Counted from the first letter of the stretch, positions 54,770 through 63,575 are shown. The stretch: 64,000 nt of DNA from GAS188 sp963794475 (GCA_963794475.1 CAWCDW010000009.1:62001-126000), one strand, 5' to 3'. Translations and numbers: made by a program. Notes: generated by a model from the sequence alone, not told the origin.

Positions 54770-56011
54770 TCAGGCCGCCGTGAGCGCGAGGCGTGCGACG
54801 GCATTGTGGTGATAGCCCGCGGGATTGGGGAGCGCCGTCATCGGTTGGCTTTGGCCGATGGCGTTCGTCGCCCTGGCGAGGATTTCGAGCTTGCCCTTGG
54901 GAGGACGGCCGAGCGACAATTGCCAAGCGCGGACCGAATAGCGGCCGAGATCAGGGTTGAGCTCGGCGTCCGTCCAGGTCTTGCCGCCGTCCTGCGAGAC
55001 TTCGACGCTCGAGATGCCGAAGCCCGCGTCCCAGGCGATGCCGGTGATCGTCAGCGTCTCGCCGGATTTCACCTCGGGCGAAAGCGGAGAGGTGATGAGC
55101 GAGTTCACCATGATCTCGGTGATAGGCGTGTTCGCCGGGCTTTCCTGCGAAACGAAGCGTTGCGTCGAGGGGAAGAGTCGCGCCGGCACGCGATAGGCAG
55201 CCTTCATCCAGAAATTGTCGAGCGGCTTCGTGCGCGCCTCGATCCTGGTGAGGTGCTTCATCCAATAGGTCGCGGTCCATCCGGGGGCGATGAGGCGCGC
55301 GGGAAAGCCATTGAAATGCGGCAGCGGCTCTGCGTTCATCTCGTACGCCACGATGGTGTCGGGGTCGAGCGCCTTCCACACCGGCAGGCTCTTGACGAAA
55401 TCCGGCGTTTTGTCGAGCACCGGCCCGTCAGCTCCGTCGAAGGCGATCTCGATCGTCTCCTCCTTGAGGCCGGCCTTGGCCAGGATGTCCATGAGCCTTG
55501 CGCCTTTCCAGCGCGCATTGCCCATCGCGCCAACGCCCCATTGGACCCCCGCCGCGTGCGGATTCGCGAGGCCGCGGCGATTGCCCGAGCATTGGCAAAC
55601 GGCGACGAATTCCACGGGCTCGTAATTCCTCTTCAAATCCTCAAAGCCGATCTCGAAGGGGGTCGCGGCGCCGTCTCCGCCCACCGCAAGGCGCCATGTC
55701 GCAGCGTTCACATTGGGAATGTCGGCGAGATGATAGCGCACGAAAAAAGATTCATTCGGCGTGATCGTGTCCTTGAAGACCGAAAGCGGCGCTTCGTAAT
55801 TCGGCGGCCGATAGGAGAGCTTGATCAGGGGCGCCTTGCCGGGTAGCGCCTCGAGCTTCGCCTCCGTCGCGACACCGGCGGGAAGCCCCGCATCGAGCGG
55901 CGGCGCGCCAGCGGCAAGCGCGGCGGCGCCGGCGCCCGCGAATAAGGGTGCCCCCACCGTGCCGGCCGAAAGGCGCAGCATCTGCCGGCGGTCCATCTCT
56001 TTTCTTGGCAT
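54770..56011 (-). CDS. sorA: Sulfite dehydrogenase molybdopterin subunit
   Basis: The 413-residue periplasmic enzyme oxidises sulfite to sulfate. A twin-arginine signal MDRRQMLRLSAGTVG leads the sulfite oxidase fold: the molybdenum-ligand Cys is in EFVAVCQCSGNRRGL near residue 142, GVGAMGNARWKGARLMDIL follows, and the C-terminal dimerisation domain holds GIAWDAGFGISSVEVSQDGG near 330. Operon with sorB. Sulfite may come from sulfonate or DMSP-type sulfur metabolism, though nothing nearby proves that. Confidence 0.92.
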   Translation of the reverse strand: MPRKEMDRRQMLRLSAGTVGAPLFAGAGAAALAAGAPPLDAGLPAGVATEAKLEALPGKAPLIKLSYRPPNYEAPLSVFKDTITPNESFFVRYHLADIPNVNAATWRLAVGGDGAATPFEIGFEDLKRNYEPVEFVAVCQCSGNRRGLANPHAAGVQWGVGAMGNARWKGARLMDILAKAGLKEETIEIAFDGADGPVLDKTPDFVKSLPVWKALDPDTIVAYEMNAEPLPHFNGFPARLIAPGWTATYWMKHLTRIEARTKPLDNFWMKAAYRVPARLFPSTQRFVSQESPANTPITEIMVNSLITSPLSPEVKSGETLTITGIAWDAGFGISSVEVSQDGGKTWTDAELNPDLGRYSVRAWQLSLGRPPKGKLEILARATNAIGQSQPMTALPNPAGYHHNAVARLALTAA

Positions 56012-56191
56012 CGTTCCTCCTCACCCCCTGTCGAGGAATATCTACCGTCGCGGAGCCCGAAATCCAATTGCCACGAATGCATGGCTCGCAGCGTCATCCG
56101 GAAAGCCGGGGGATCCGATGCTCCACCAAGGCCGGAGAGGAGGGGCCGCCGCGTTCGCGGGCGAGGCCCATCGCCAAATCGTGATCGCGGG

Positions 56192-57526
56192 TTACTGCGC
56201 CAGCGTCGGCGCCACCTCGCGCGCCGCCGCCAGCGTCGCCTCGATGTCGTCCTTCGTGTGCGCGAAGGATAAGAACAGATTCTCATAAGCGCCGGGATGA
56301 AACAGCACGCCGCGGTCGAGCATGCCTTCCCACCATTTGCGGAAAATCGCATGATCGGCATGGCGCGCCGCGTCGCGATAATTGCGGATCGGGTGCTTCG
56401 AGAACCACACTTGCAACACGGGCCCGACGCCGACCACGAAAGCGGGAAGCCGCGCGTCCTTGAGAACGCGCGCCAGCCCCTCGATCAGGGTTTGGGCGCG
56501 CGCGTAGATGGCGTCATAGGCGCCAGGCTGCGCGAGCTCGTCCATGGTCGCGTTGGCGGCCGCGACCGCGATGGTGTTGGCGCTATAGGTGCCGGCCATC
56601 GACACCTTGCCTTCGGCGACGAGCGCCATGATGTCGCGGCGCCCGCCCATGGCGGCGACCGGAAAGCCCCCGCCGACGCCCTTGGCAAAAATCGAGAGAT
56701 CCGGCGTGATCCCATAATGACCTTGCGCGCCGGCGAGGCCGAGGCGAAATCCGGTGATCACCTCGTCGAAGATGAGCACGATGCCGGCCTTCGCGGTGAG
56801 CTCGCGCATGGCCTCGAGATAGCCGGGCTCGGGCAGGATGCAGCCCGTGTTGCACATCACCGGCTCGGTGAGCACGGCCGCGATATCGGCGCCCTCGCGC
56901 GCGATCGCCTCCTTCAAACCCTCGACATCGTTCCAGTTGAGGATGATGAGGCTGCGCTCGATGTCCTTGGGCATGCCGGGTCCTTGCGGCACGGGAATCG
57001 GACGATCCTGCGAGCCGGAGATCGGCGGGTGCTTGCTCCAATACACCCCATCCGAGAAGCCGTGATACATGCCCTCGAAGCGGATCACCTTGCTGCGCCC
57101 CGTGAAGGCTCGCGCGAGGCGCACCGCATAAAGCACGGCCTCCGTGCCGGTGTTGCACAAGCGGACCTGATCGAGGCTCGGCACCGCCGCGGTGATCTTG
57201 CGCGCGAGCTTCGTCTCCTCGGCGGCCGGCAAGGCGAACATCGTGCCTTGTTTCTCGATCGCCGCGATGACGGCTTGCGTTACCTTCCTGGGCCGATGGC
57301 CGAGAAGCATCGGGCCGAGGCCGAGAAGGTAATCGACGTAGCGGTTGCCGTCGACATCGACAACATGGGCACCCTCGCCATGGTCGATGAAGAGCGGATG
57401 AGGCTCCCATCCCGACCAGGTGGCGCGTGCGGTCGAGTTCACGCCGCCCGGAATGAGCTTTAAGGCTTCGGCGAAGAGCTCGCGGCTGCGGGCGTAGCGA
57501 TGGGCGTTGGCGTAGGCGAGCGTCAA
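56192..57526 (-). CDS. Glutamate-1-semialdehyde aminomutase-like class III aminotransferase
   Basis: The 444-residue PLP enzyme has PGGVNSTARATWSGWEPHPL near residue 26, FEGMYHGFSDGVYW near 150, IFDEVITGFRLGLAG near 253 and the PLP-binding Lys in SIFAKGVGGGFPVAAMGG near 282. HemL is the closest family. Alphaproteobacteria make aminolevulinate by ALA synthase, so this protein is more likely an aminotransferase or aminomutase in another route. The start at 57526 leaves a 245-base gap to the next gene. Confidence 0.82.
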   Translation of the reverse strand: MTLAYANAHRYARSRELFAEALKLIPGGVNSTARATWSGWEPHPLFIDHGEGAHVVDVDGNRYVDYLLGLGPMLLGHRPRKVTQAVIAAIEKQGTMFALPAAEETKLARKITAAVPSLDQVRLCNTGTEAVLYAVRLARAFTGRSKVIRFEGMYHGFSDGVYWSKHPPISGSQDRPIPVPQGPGMPKDIERSLIILNWNDVEGLKEAIAREGADIAAVLTEPVMCNTGCILPEPGYLEAMRELTAKAGIVLIFDEVITGFRLGLAGAQGHYGITPDLSIFAKGVGGGFPVAAMGGRRDIMALVAEGKVSMAGTYSANTIAVAAANATMDELAQPGAYDAIYARAQTLIEGLARVLKDARLPAFVVGVGPVLQVWFSKHPIRNYRDAARHADHAIFRKWWEGMLDRGVLFHPGAYENLFLSFAHTKDDIEATLAAAREVAPTLAQ

Positions 57527-57679
57527 GCTTGATCCTCCAGCATAGATGCGCCCTTCGAGCCGAGAGCTGGCGCGCGCCGGGCGATCGGGATCGAGGGAGA
57601 GGCGTTAAAGGCAGCAACAAGCATGCCACCCGAGCGAGCCAATAATATCAGAGGCTTGGCCGTCAACGGGCGAGGTGAA

Positions 57680-57700
57680 TTCCTCCAATTTTTGGAGGAA
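57680..57700. repeat. Short perfect hairpin containing a Shine-Dalgarno-like arm
   Basis: TTCCTCCAA (57680-57688), loop TTT and TTGGAGGAA (57692-57700) form a perfect nine-pair inverted repeat in the gap between the metallopeptidase stop and the aminotransferase start. Because it is symmetrical it looks the same from both strands. It might be a weak terminator or a regulator site; no T run follows. Confidence 0.45.
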
Positions 57701-57771
57701 GTCCTGCAAGCGCGTGAGGAGGGAAGAGGCCCGCGTCGACGAACTTGTGCCGCCTCGTCTTGCGTTCGCGC

Positions 57772-58677
57772 TTACAACGGGTTGGCGTTGAAGGTGTTGC
57801 AGGCGGAAATCTGCCCGCTCTTCAATCCGGTCGAGAACCAGCGCGTGCGCTGCGCCGAGGTGCCGTGGGTGAAGCTGTCGGGCACGACATAGCCTTGCGT
57901 CTCCTTCTGCAAGGTATCGTCGCCGACCGAGGAGGCGGCGCGCAGCGCGTCCTCGACATCGCCCTGCTCGAGGATCTTGAAGCGCTGATCGGCATTGGCG
58001 GCCCAGACGCCGGCGAAGCAATCGGCCTGCAGCTCGACGCGTACTTGCAGGGAGTTGGAATCGCGGTCGCCGACGCGTTTTTGGGCTGCCTCGACCTTTG
58101 GCAGCGTGCCGATCACGTTCTGGATGTGATGGCCGATCTCATGGGCCACCACATAGGCGATGGCGAAGCGTCCCATCTTGACGCCGAAGCGCCGCTGCAT
58201 GTCGTCGAAGAAGCCGAGGTCGAGATAGACCTTCTGGTCGAGCGGGCAGTAGAAGGGCCCCGCCGTGCGCTGGCCGGGGCCGCATGCGGTCGACGTCTCA
58301 TAGCTGTAAAGGACGAGCTTCGGGGCCGGATAGGACTTCCCGGTTTGCTGGGGCAGCACATCTCCCCATACTTTTTCGGTGTTGGCGAGCACCGCCGAAA
58401 TGAAACGGCCGGACTCATCGGAGGGCGGCCCCGCCGTCCGAGGCTCCTGCTGGGATTGCTGCATTACCTGACCGTCCCCGCCCGAGAGCAGCTCGGCACC
58501 GCCGATCAGGATGCGCGGATCGATGCCGAACGCGTAGCCGATGAGGCCGAGCACGATGATCGTGCCGATGCCGAGCCCGCCTCTTCCGCCGGGAATCGGC
58601 AAGCCGCCGCCGAAGCCGCCACCGGAACCGCGGACGTCTTCGAGGTTTTCGGACTGATCGCTCTCATCGAGACGCAT
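57772..58677 (-). CDS. Neutral zinc metallopeptidase (YpfJ family)
   Basis: The 301-residue protein has an N-terminal Gly-rich cytosolic segment, one membrane helix (IGTIIVLGLIGYAFGI, residues about 37-52) and a peptidase domain with the zinc motif VVAHEIGHHIQNV near 178, RVELQADCFAGVW near 215 (third ligand region) and a C-terminal TRWFSTGLKSGQISACNTF. It is probably an inner-membrane protease facing the periplasm. Function of YpfJ proteins is not well known. Confidence 0.9.
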   Translation of the reverse strand: MRLDESDQSENLEDVRGSGGGFGGGLPIPGGRGGLGIGTIIVLGLIGYAFGIDPRILIGGAELLSGGDGQVMQQSQQEPRTAGPPSDESGRFISAVLANTEKVWGDVLPQQTGKSYPAPKLVLYSYETSTACGPGQRTAGPFYCPLDQKVYLDLGFFDDMQRRFGVKMGRFAIAYVVAHEIGHHIQNVIGTLPKVEAAQKRVGDRDSNSLQVRVELQADCFAGVWAANADQRFKILEQGDVEDALRAASSVGDDTLQKETQGYVVPDSFTHGTSAQRTRWFSTGLKSGQISACNTFNANPL

Positions 58678-58920
58678 GGACTTCTCCCTCGCACGTCGGA
58701 TGGGGATGGCGAAACCTATAGGCTTCCGCGGTGAAATTGAAAATATTTGCCATGCGCTACGCTGTACCTCGATTGGAGAGGATATCTTTGCCGAACCATG
58801 CTCCCGGCAAGTAATTCCTTGCTCGGGCCAACATTATTTCCGACAAGTCGTCTCCGCCGAAATGTTCCTGCCGTGTGTGTCCGCCGGTTCGCCGCTTTGT
58901 GCGTCCCCTGGTTTGAACGT

Positions 58921-59343
58921 ATGATGCGGCGCTTGGTTGCGATATCGGAACCGGAAGCTTTCGCCGTGATCAGGTCTCTTGTCTTCACCGCGCTGATCGG
59001 GCTCGGCCTCGCTTCGCCGGCGAGGGCCGCGGCAAAAACCGTCGAGGTCATCTCCGAGGTCGAGACGCCGATCGAATCCCGTCGCGTCGTGCTCGGTGAA
59101 GCCTGCAAATTCGGCGTGGTGCCGCGCATCGTGATCACCAAGCCGCCGGTCAACGGCGCGCTTCTCGTCCAGACCGAGGTGGTGCGCATCCCCGATTCGG
59201 ATCCGGTTTGCTCCGGCAAGGTGTCACGCGCCGCCGTCATCTATTACAAATCCGTCGTCGGCTATCGCGGGCCGGACAGTTTTTCCTATGAGGAAGTGCC
59301 CGATTCCGGCCAAGTCTACGAGATCGACATCACCATCAAGTGA
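58921..59343 (+). CDS. Small exported protein of unknown function
   Basis: I do not recognise this protein. From ATG 58921 it has 140 residues: MMRRLVAISEPEAF, then a signal-peptide-like stretch (SLVFTALIGLGLASPARA) and a soluble domain with KFGVVPRIVITKPPVNGALL, two Cys (ACKFG, DPVCSGK) that could form a disulfide, and YRGPDSFSYEEVPDSGQVYE. A GTG at 58966 would place the start just before the signal. An upstream in-frame extension to 58747 has no protein character. It may be periplasmic. Confidence 0.6.
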   Translation: MMRRLVAISEPEAFAVIRSLVFTALIGLGLASPARAAAKTVEVISEVETPIESRRVVLGEACKFGVVPRIVITKPPVNGALLVQTEVVRIPDSDPVCSGKVSRAAVIYYKSVVGYRGPDSFSYEEVPDSGQVYEIDITIK

Positions 59344-59464
59344 GCCGCTGCGCGACCCCGCAAAAAGCGGGAACCGAGAATCCCGATATGAGCCCTCCCG
59401 CGTGCAAAGATCCGGATGCGTGCCATGGCGCGCAGGAGCGGGCTTGAGCCTTACCGAAAGCGGG

Positions 59465-60364
59465 TCACGAGGCGTCGAGCGCCTTCTTCACCGCCAGGAG
59501 GTCGCGCCAGGCGAGGCGCTTATGCGACGGTTGCCGCAGCAGGTAGGCCGGGTGGAGAATCGGCATCGTCGGGATGGCGCGCCCGCCGATCGCGCAGCTC
59601 GTCCAGCGGCCGCGGACCCGCATGATGCCGTCCTTCACGCCGAGGAGCGTCTGGGTCGAGGGCGCACCGAGGGTGACGAGAAGGCGCGGCGCGGCAAGCT
59701 CGATCTGGCGCTGGATGAAGGGCAGGCAGATCGTCGTCTCTTGCGGCGTCGGCGTGCGGTTGCCGGGTGGGCGCCAGGGGACGATGTTCGCGATATAGAC
59801 GTGACGGCGGTCGAGCCCGATCGCGAGAAGCATCTTGTCGAGCAAACGCCCGGCGCGCCCAACGAAGGGCTTGCCTTGCCGATCCTCATCGCCGCCGGGG
59901 GCCTCGCCGACGAGCATCAGCGCGCTTTGGGGGTTGCCATCAGCGAAGACGAGGCGCGTCGCGGTTGCCTTCAAGGCGCAGCCCTCGAAATTTTCGAGCG
60001 CCGCGCGCAACTCGTCGAGCGTGCGGGCCGAAGCGGCGAGAGCGCGCGCGGTCTCGGCGGCCTCGAGCGGCGCGACCGGCGCCGCTCGCGGCGCCGGCAT
60101 GGGCGCGGAAATCGCTGGGCGGCGCGCCCCGGGGGCGGCACGGGTTAACGCGGGCTCAGGACCTTTCGCGGCTTCGTCAAGGCTTGCCGGCTCGCGCCCC
60201 CCGTCACCGGCGCGACGTGCGTCACGCTCGGCAGCGCCACGCGCCGCCTGTCGGCTTTCGGCGAAGCGGTCATGGGGCGCATCGTCGAGCGCCCAATCGG
60301 CGCCGGCATCGACATGCCAGCGCAGGATGGTCGCGGCGGTTTCGGGAGCGAGCGGTGAGCCCAT
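59465..60364 (-). CDS. Uracil-DNA glycosylase, family 4/5-like
   Basis: The 299-residue protein removes uracil from DNA. The catalytic region is LMLVGEAPGGDEDRQGKPF near residue 150, with PFVGRAG following, and ILHPAYLLRQ near 270 is the second motif. Two Cys flank it (EGCALKAT near 128 and ETTICLPF near 213), consistent with the iron-sulfur ligands of family 4. The first 110 residues are Ala/Pro/Arg-rich and unstructured. I start at ATG 60364; an extra 18 codons exist upstream. Confidence 0.88.
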   Translation of the reverse strand: MGSPLAPETAATILRWHVDAGADWALDDAPHDRFAESRQAARGAAERDARRAGDGGREPASLDEAAKGPEPALTRAAPGARRPAISAPMPAPRAAPVAPLEAAETARALAASARTLDELRAALENFEGCALKATATRLVFADGNPQSALMLVGEAPGGDEDRQGKPFVGRAGRLLDKMLLAIGLDRRHVYIANIVPWRPPGNRTPTPQETTICLPFIQRQIELAAPRLLVTLGAPSTQTLLGVKDGIMRVRGRWTSCAIGGRAIPTMPILHPAYLLRQPSHKRLAWRDLLAVKKALDAS

Positions 60365-60607
60365 GCGGCGAAGTCTAGACCCTTTCGGTGCGCGGCGGAT
60401 AGGAGTTTTGGCCCGCATCGGGTGTCATGGGATCGTCATGAAAATCCCTTAGCCCCGAACTTCCGGGGACCCGCATCCCGCCGGCTGTATATGGACGGCC
60501 GGACGTGATTCTTACGTGCGCTCGTGGCGCATGAGCCTGCGGGCCGGATAGGCTTGTCGCTCGCCTTTGCCCCCAAAACGCTACGCCCGACCGACAAAAG
60601 GCCGTCC

Positions 60608-61033
60608 ATGGACATCATCATCTACCACAACCCCGATTGCGGCACTTCGCGCAACACGCTTGGCCTCATTCGCAATGCCGGCGTCGAGCCTCACATTGTC
60701 GAATATCTGAAATGCCCGCCGACGCGCCTCCTCCTGCGTCAGCTCATCGACCGGATGGGCCTTGCGGTGCGCGCTGTGCTGCGGGAAAAGGGAACGCCCT
60801 TTCACGAGCTGCGGCTTGCCGATCCTTCGCTGAGCGACGAGCAGCTTCTCGACGCCATGATGGCGCATCCGATTCTCATCAACCGCCCGATCGTGGTCTC
60901 GCCGAAGGGCGTCAAGCTCTGTAGGCCATCCGAAGAGGTGATCGACCTCCTTCCGCCGCAACGCGGAACCTTCACCAAGGAGGACGGCGAGCGCGTGGTC
61001 GACGAGCGCGGCCGCCGCGTGGCGACGCCATGA
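60608..61033 (+). CDS. arsC: Arsenate reductase, glutaredoxin-dependent type
   Basis: The 141-residue protein reduces arsenate to arsenite using glutathione and glutaredoxin. The catalytic Cys12 lies in IIYHNPDCGTSRNTLGLIR, and the arsenate-binding Arg is in HPILINRPIVVSPKG near 97. The start ATG 60608 is family-typical. The stop overlaps aqpS (ATGA at 61030-61033), so arsenite made by ArsC can leave through the channel encoded next to it. Confidence 0.93.
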   Translation: MDIIIYHNPDCGTSRNTLGLIRNAGVEPHIVEYLKCPPTRLLLRQLIDRMGLAVRAVLREKGTPFHELRLADPSLSDEQLLDAMMAHPILINRPIVVSPKGVKLCRPSEEVIDLLPPQRGTFTKEDGERVVDERGRRVATP

Positions 61034-61731
61034 GCTTCTCCCTTTCAAGGCGTCTCGCCGCCGAAGCGCTCGGCACCGGATTCCTCGTCGCCGCTGTCGT
61101 GGGTTCGGGCATCATGGCCGAAACGCTCACTCACGACGTAGCCCTTGCGCTCCTTGCGAACACGCTCGCGACCGGCGCGATCCTGGTCGTGCTGATCACC
61201 GGGCTCGGGCCCATCTCGGGGGCCCATTTCAACCCGGCCGTGTCCCTCGTCTTCGCGCTCAAGGGCGAGCTCGCGCCACGCGAGGGGCTGCTCTACACGG
61301 CCGCGCAGATCCTGGGTGGCATCGCGGGGACGATCGCGGCGCATCTCATGTTCGCTTTGCCCCTGCTCGATGCGTCGCTCAAGGTTCGGACGGGCGGCCC
61401 GCAATGGTTCGCCGAAGGGGTGGCGGCATTCGGTCTTGTGGTCACGATTCTCGCCGGCATCCGCTTCCAGCCCAAAGCGGTGCCTTGGCTCGTCGGGCTC
61501 TACATCACCGCGGCCTATTGGTTCACGGCGTCGACTTCATTTGCCAATCCGGCCGTGGCCGTCGCGCGCAGCTTCACCAACACCTTTTCCGGCATCCGGC
61601 CGCTCGATCTTCCGGGTTTCATCGTCGCCGAGCTGCTCGGCGCGCTCTGCGCGCTCGCCATGATGGGCTGGCTCCTGCAGCCTTCCCGAGCCGCCGAGGC
61701 ATCGGGTTTGAAGGCAGCCGCCGAATCGTGA
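61030..61731 (+). CDS. aqpS: Aquaporin/aquaglyceroporin-like arsenite channel
   Basis: The 233-residue protein has six membrane helices and both NPA boxes: GAHFNPAVSLV near residue 70 and SFANPAVAVARSF near 178. In Sinorhizobium meliloti, AqpS in an ars operon passively exports arsenite, and the coupling with arsC here strongly suggests that job. No arsB or acr3 pump is seen in the window. The stop is followed by the arsR promoter. Confidence 0.88.
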   Translation: MSFSLSRRLAAEALGTGFLVAAVVGSGIMAETLTHDVALALLANTLATGAILVVLITGLGPISGAHFNPAVSLVFALKGELAPREGLLYTAAQILGGIAGTIAAHLMFALPLLDASLKVRTGGPQWFAEGVAAFGLVVTILAGIRFQPKAVPWLVGLYITAAYWFTASTSFANPAVAVARSFTNTFSGIRPLDLPGFIVAELLGALCALAMMGWLLQPSRAAEASGLKAAAES

Positions 61732-61754
61732 CGGCGAGAGGATCGCGCCTCTTA

Positions 61755-61806
61755 TTCGATAATTGTCGAAATAACCGTTGACAGGACGAAAACCGGCGCC
61801 TAGCTT
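61755..61806 (+). promoter_or_regulatory. arsR promoter with overlapping ArsR operator
   Basis: TTGACA (61778-61783) and TAGCTT (61801-61806) are separated by 17 bases and form a sigma-70-like promoter. The -10 box ends six bases before the arsR ATG at 61813, so transcription probably begins at or beside the ATG and the message would be nearly leaderless. Just upstream is the palindrome TTCGATAATTGTCGAA (61755-61770), a likely ArsR site. Confidence 0.72.
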
Positions 61807-61812
61807 ATTTCC

Positions 61813-62130
61813 ATGAAAATCGAAAAAGCGGCCAAGCAACTCGAGGCGCTCGGCAGCCCGACCCGGCTGCAAGTCTATCGCATGTTGGTGCGCGCCGGCG
61901 ATGGCGGGCTCCCTGTTGGTCGCTTGCAGAGCCGGCTGGGGATCGCCGCATCGACATTGTCGCACCACCTGCAACGGCTGATCTTGACCGGCCTCGTCAC
62001 ACAAGAGCGTCAGGCGACCACGCTGATCTGCCGCGCGAGCTATCCCACGATGCACGCCCTTATCGGCTTCTTGGCCGACGAGTGCTGTGCGGACGCGGCG
62101 CCGGCGAAGACGCAAGGCCAAGCGGCTTGA
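61813..62130 (+). CDS. arsR: ArsR family arsenite-responsive repressor
   Basis: The 105-residue protein has a winged helix-turn-helix (LGSPTRLQVYRMLVRAG; AASTLSHHLQRLILTGL near residue 55) and a C-terminal ECCADAAP with two adjacent Cys (near 92-93), like ArsR proteins that sense As(III) through C-terminal thiols rather than the helix-3 CxC. It probably represses its own promoter and perhaps the flavoprotein gene 57 bases downstream. Confidence 0.92.
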   Translation: MKIEKAAKQLEALGSPTRLQVYRMLVRAGDGGLPVGRLQSRLGIAASTLSHHLQRLILTGLVTQERQATTLICRASYPTMHALIGFLADECCADAAPAKTQGQAA

Positions 62131-62152
62131 TGCAAATTTTTTTATCCAGAGT

Positions 62153-62170
62153 TTCGATAATTCCGGAATT
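62153..62170 (+). promoter_or_regulatory. Second ArsR-like palindrome before the flavoprotein gene
   Basis: TTCGATAATTCCGGAA (62153-62168) repeats the first ten bases of the upstream arsR palindrome TTCGATAATTGTCGAA and keeps GAA at its end; it also contains the perfect palindrome AATTCCGGAATT (62159-62170). It lies just before the AAGGAGG ribosome site of the flavoprotein gene at 62187. Confidence 0.6.
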
Positions 62171-62186
62171 AAAGAAGGAGGACGAT

Positions 62187-63575
62187 ATGGCGAAGCTAGA
62201 CGATCTGCCGGTGGCCGTGATCGGAGGAGGGCCTGTCGGTCTTGCGGCAGCCGCGCATCTCATCGCGCGCGGCTTGCCGGTGAGGCTCTTCGAGGCCGGG
62301 GCCCGTGTCGGCGCCCATATCGAGACCTGGGGGCATGTGCGCTTCTTCTCGCCCTGGAGGTACAGTGTCGATCCCGTGGCGCGAGCGCTTCTTTCCGGTC
62401 ACGGCCTCGCGGTGCCGGATGATGACACGCTCCCGACCGGCGGCGAACTCATCAGCCGATATCTGGCGCCGCTCGCCGCGACGTTGGAGATGGCGGCCGT
62501 GATCGAGACCGGAACGCGCGTCACCGCCATCTCGCGCCAAGGGATCGATAAGGTGGTGAGCAAGGGCCGTGAGGCGCGGCCCTTCGTGCTCTCGATCGAA
62601 ACCGCGAACGGCCCGAGGCTGGCCCTGGCGCGCGCCGTGATCGATGCCACGGGCACATGGTCGCGGCCAAATCCGCTCGGAGCGAACGGGCTCCCCGCCG
62701 CGGCCGAACCTTTGTTTTCCGACCGAATCGCCTATGGCATCCCCGACGTGCTGGGACGTGACCGCAACCTTTATGCAGGGCGCAAGACATTGGTGGTGGG
62801 CGCGGGACATTCGGCCGCCAACGCTCTCCTCGACCTTTCGGAACTCGCTGATATGGCTCCCGGAACCGAGGCGATCTGGGCGACGCGCGGCACCAATCTC
62901 AGCCGCGTCTTCGGCGGTGGGGCGGACGATCAACTCCCCGCGCGAGGCGAACTCGGAGCCGGCCTCAAAGCGCTCGTGGAAAGCGGCCGCCTGGCGCTCG
63001 TTGGCGGTTTCGCCATCACGGCAGTCCGCGAAGAGGGCAGCCTTTTTGTCGATGGCGATACGGCGCAGGGGCAGAGAAGCCTGGGACCGGTCGATCGAAT
63101 CATCGTCGCGACCGGGCAGCGCCCCGATCTCGATCTCACGCGCGAATTGAGGCTCGAGCTCGACCCCTGGCTGGAATGCCCGCGGGCGCTCGGCCCGCTC
63201 ATCGATCCCAATCTGCATTCCTGCGGATCCGTGCCGCCCCATGGGCACCGCGAGCTCGCGCATCCGGAGCCCGGCTTCTACACGGTCGGCATCAAGAGCT
63301 ATGGACGGGCGCCGACTTTCCTGCTGCTCACCGGCTACGAGCAAGTTCGCTCCGTGGCCGCGGCCATCGCCGGCGATATGGCGGCGGCGAACGGCGTTGA
63401 GCTCGTGCTTCCCAAAACTGGAGTGTGCTCCACGAGAGCGATTACCGTCTCCGGCGTCGCATCCGCGGACGGTTGCGGCAGTCCCGTGGGGGCCGAAACC
63501 GATGCTTGTTGCGCTGCTGGCGTCACGGCAAATGCCGCGGGCAAGGCCGGGTGCGGCTGCAAGGAGGCGGCGTGA
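62187..63575 (+). CDS. Arsenic-cluster FAD-dependent oxidoreductase with Cys-rich tail
   Basis: The 462-residue flavoprotein has two dinucleotide folds: VAVIGGGPVGLAAAAHLI (residues 8-25) and TLVVGAGHSAANALLDL near 205, as in flavin monooxygenase and lysine-oxygenase-like enzymes. The C-terminal 50 residues carry six Cys (414, 430, 441, 442, 456, 458), ending GCGCKEAA, a tail that could bind arsenite or a metal. Its place after arsR, with a second ArsR-like palindrome and AAGGAGG before ATG 62187, says it belongs to arsenic resistance. It may be an ArsO-like monooxygenase, but the reaction is unknown. Confidence 0.8.
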   Translation: MAKLDDLPVAVIGGGPVGLAAAAHLIARGLPVRLFEAGARVGAHIETWGHVRFFSPWRYSVDPVARALLSGHGLAVPDDDTLPTGGELISRYLAPLAATLEMAAVIETGTRVTAISRQGIDKVVSKGREARPFVLSIETANGPRLALARAVIDATGTWSRPNPLGANGLPAAAEPLFSDRIAYGIPDVLGRDRNLYAGRKTLVVGAGHSAANALLDLSELADMAPGTEAIWATRGTNLSRVFGGGADDQLPARGELGAGLKALVESGRLALVGGFAITAVREEGSLFVDGDTAQGQRSLGPVDRIIVATGQRPDLDLTRELRLELDPWLECPRALGPLIDPNLHSCGSVPPHGHRELAHPEPGFYTVGIKSYGRAPTFLLLTGYEQVRSVAAAIAGDMAAANGVELVLPKTGVCSTRAITVSGVASADGCGSPVGAETDACCAAGVTANAAGKAGCGCKEAA

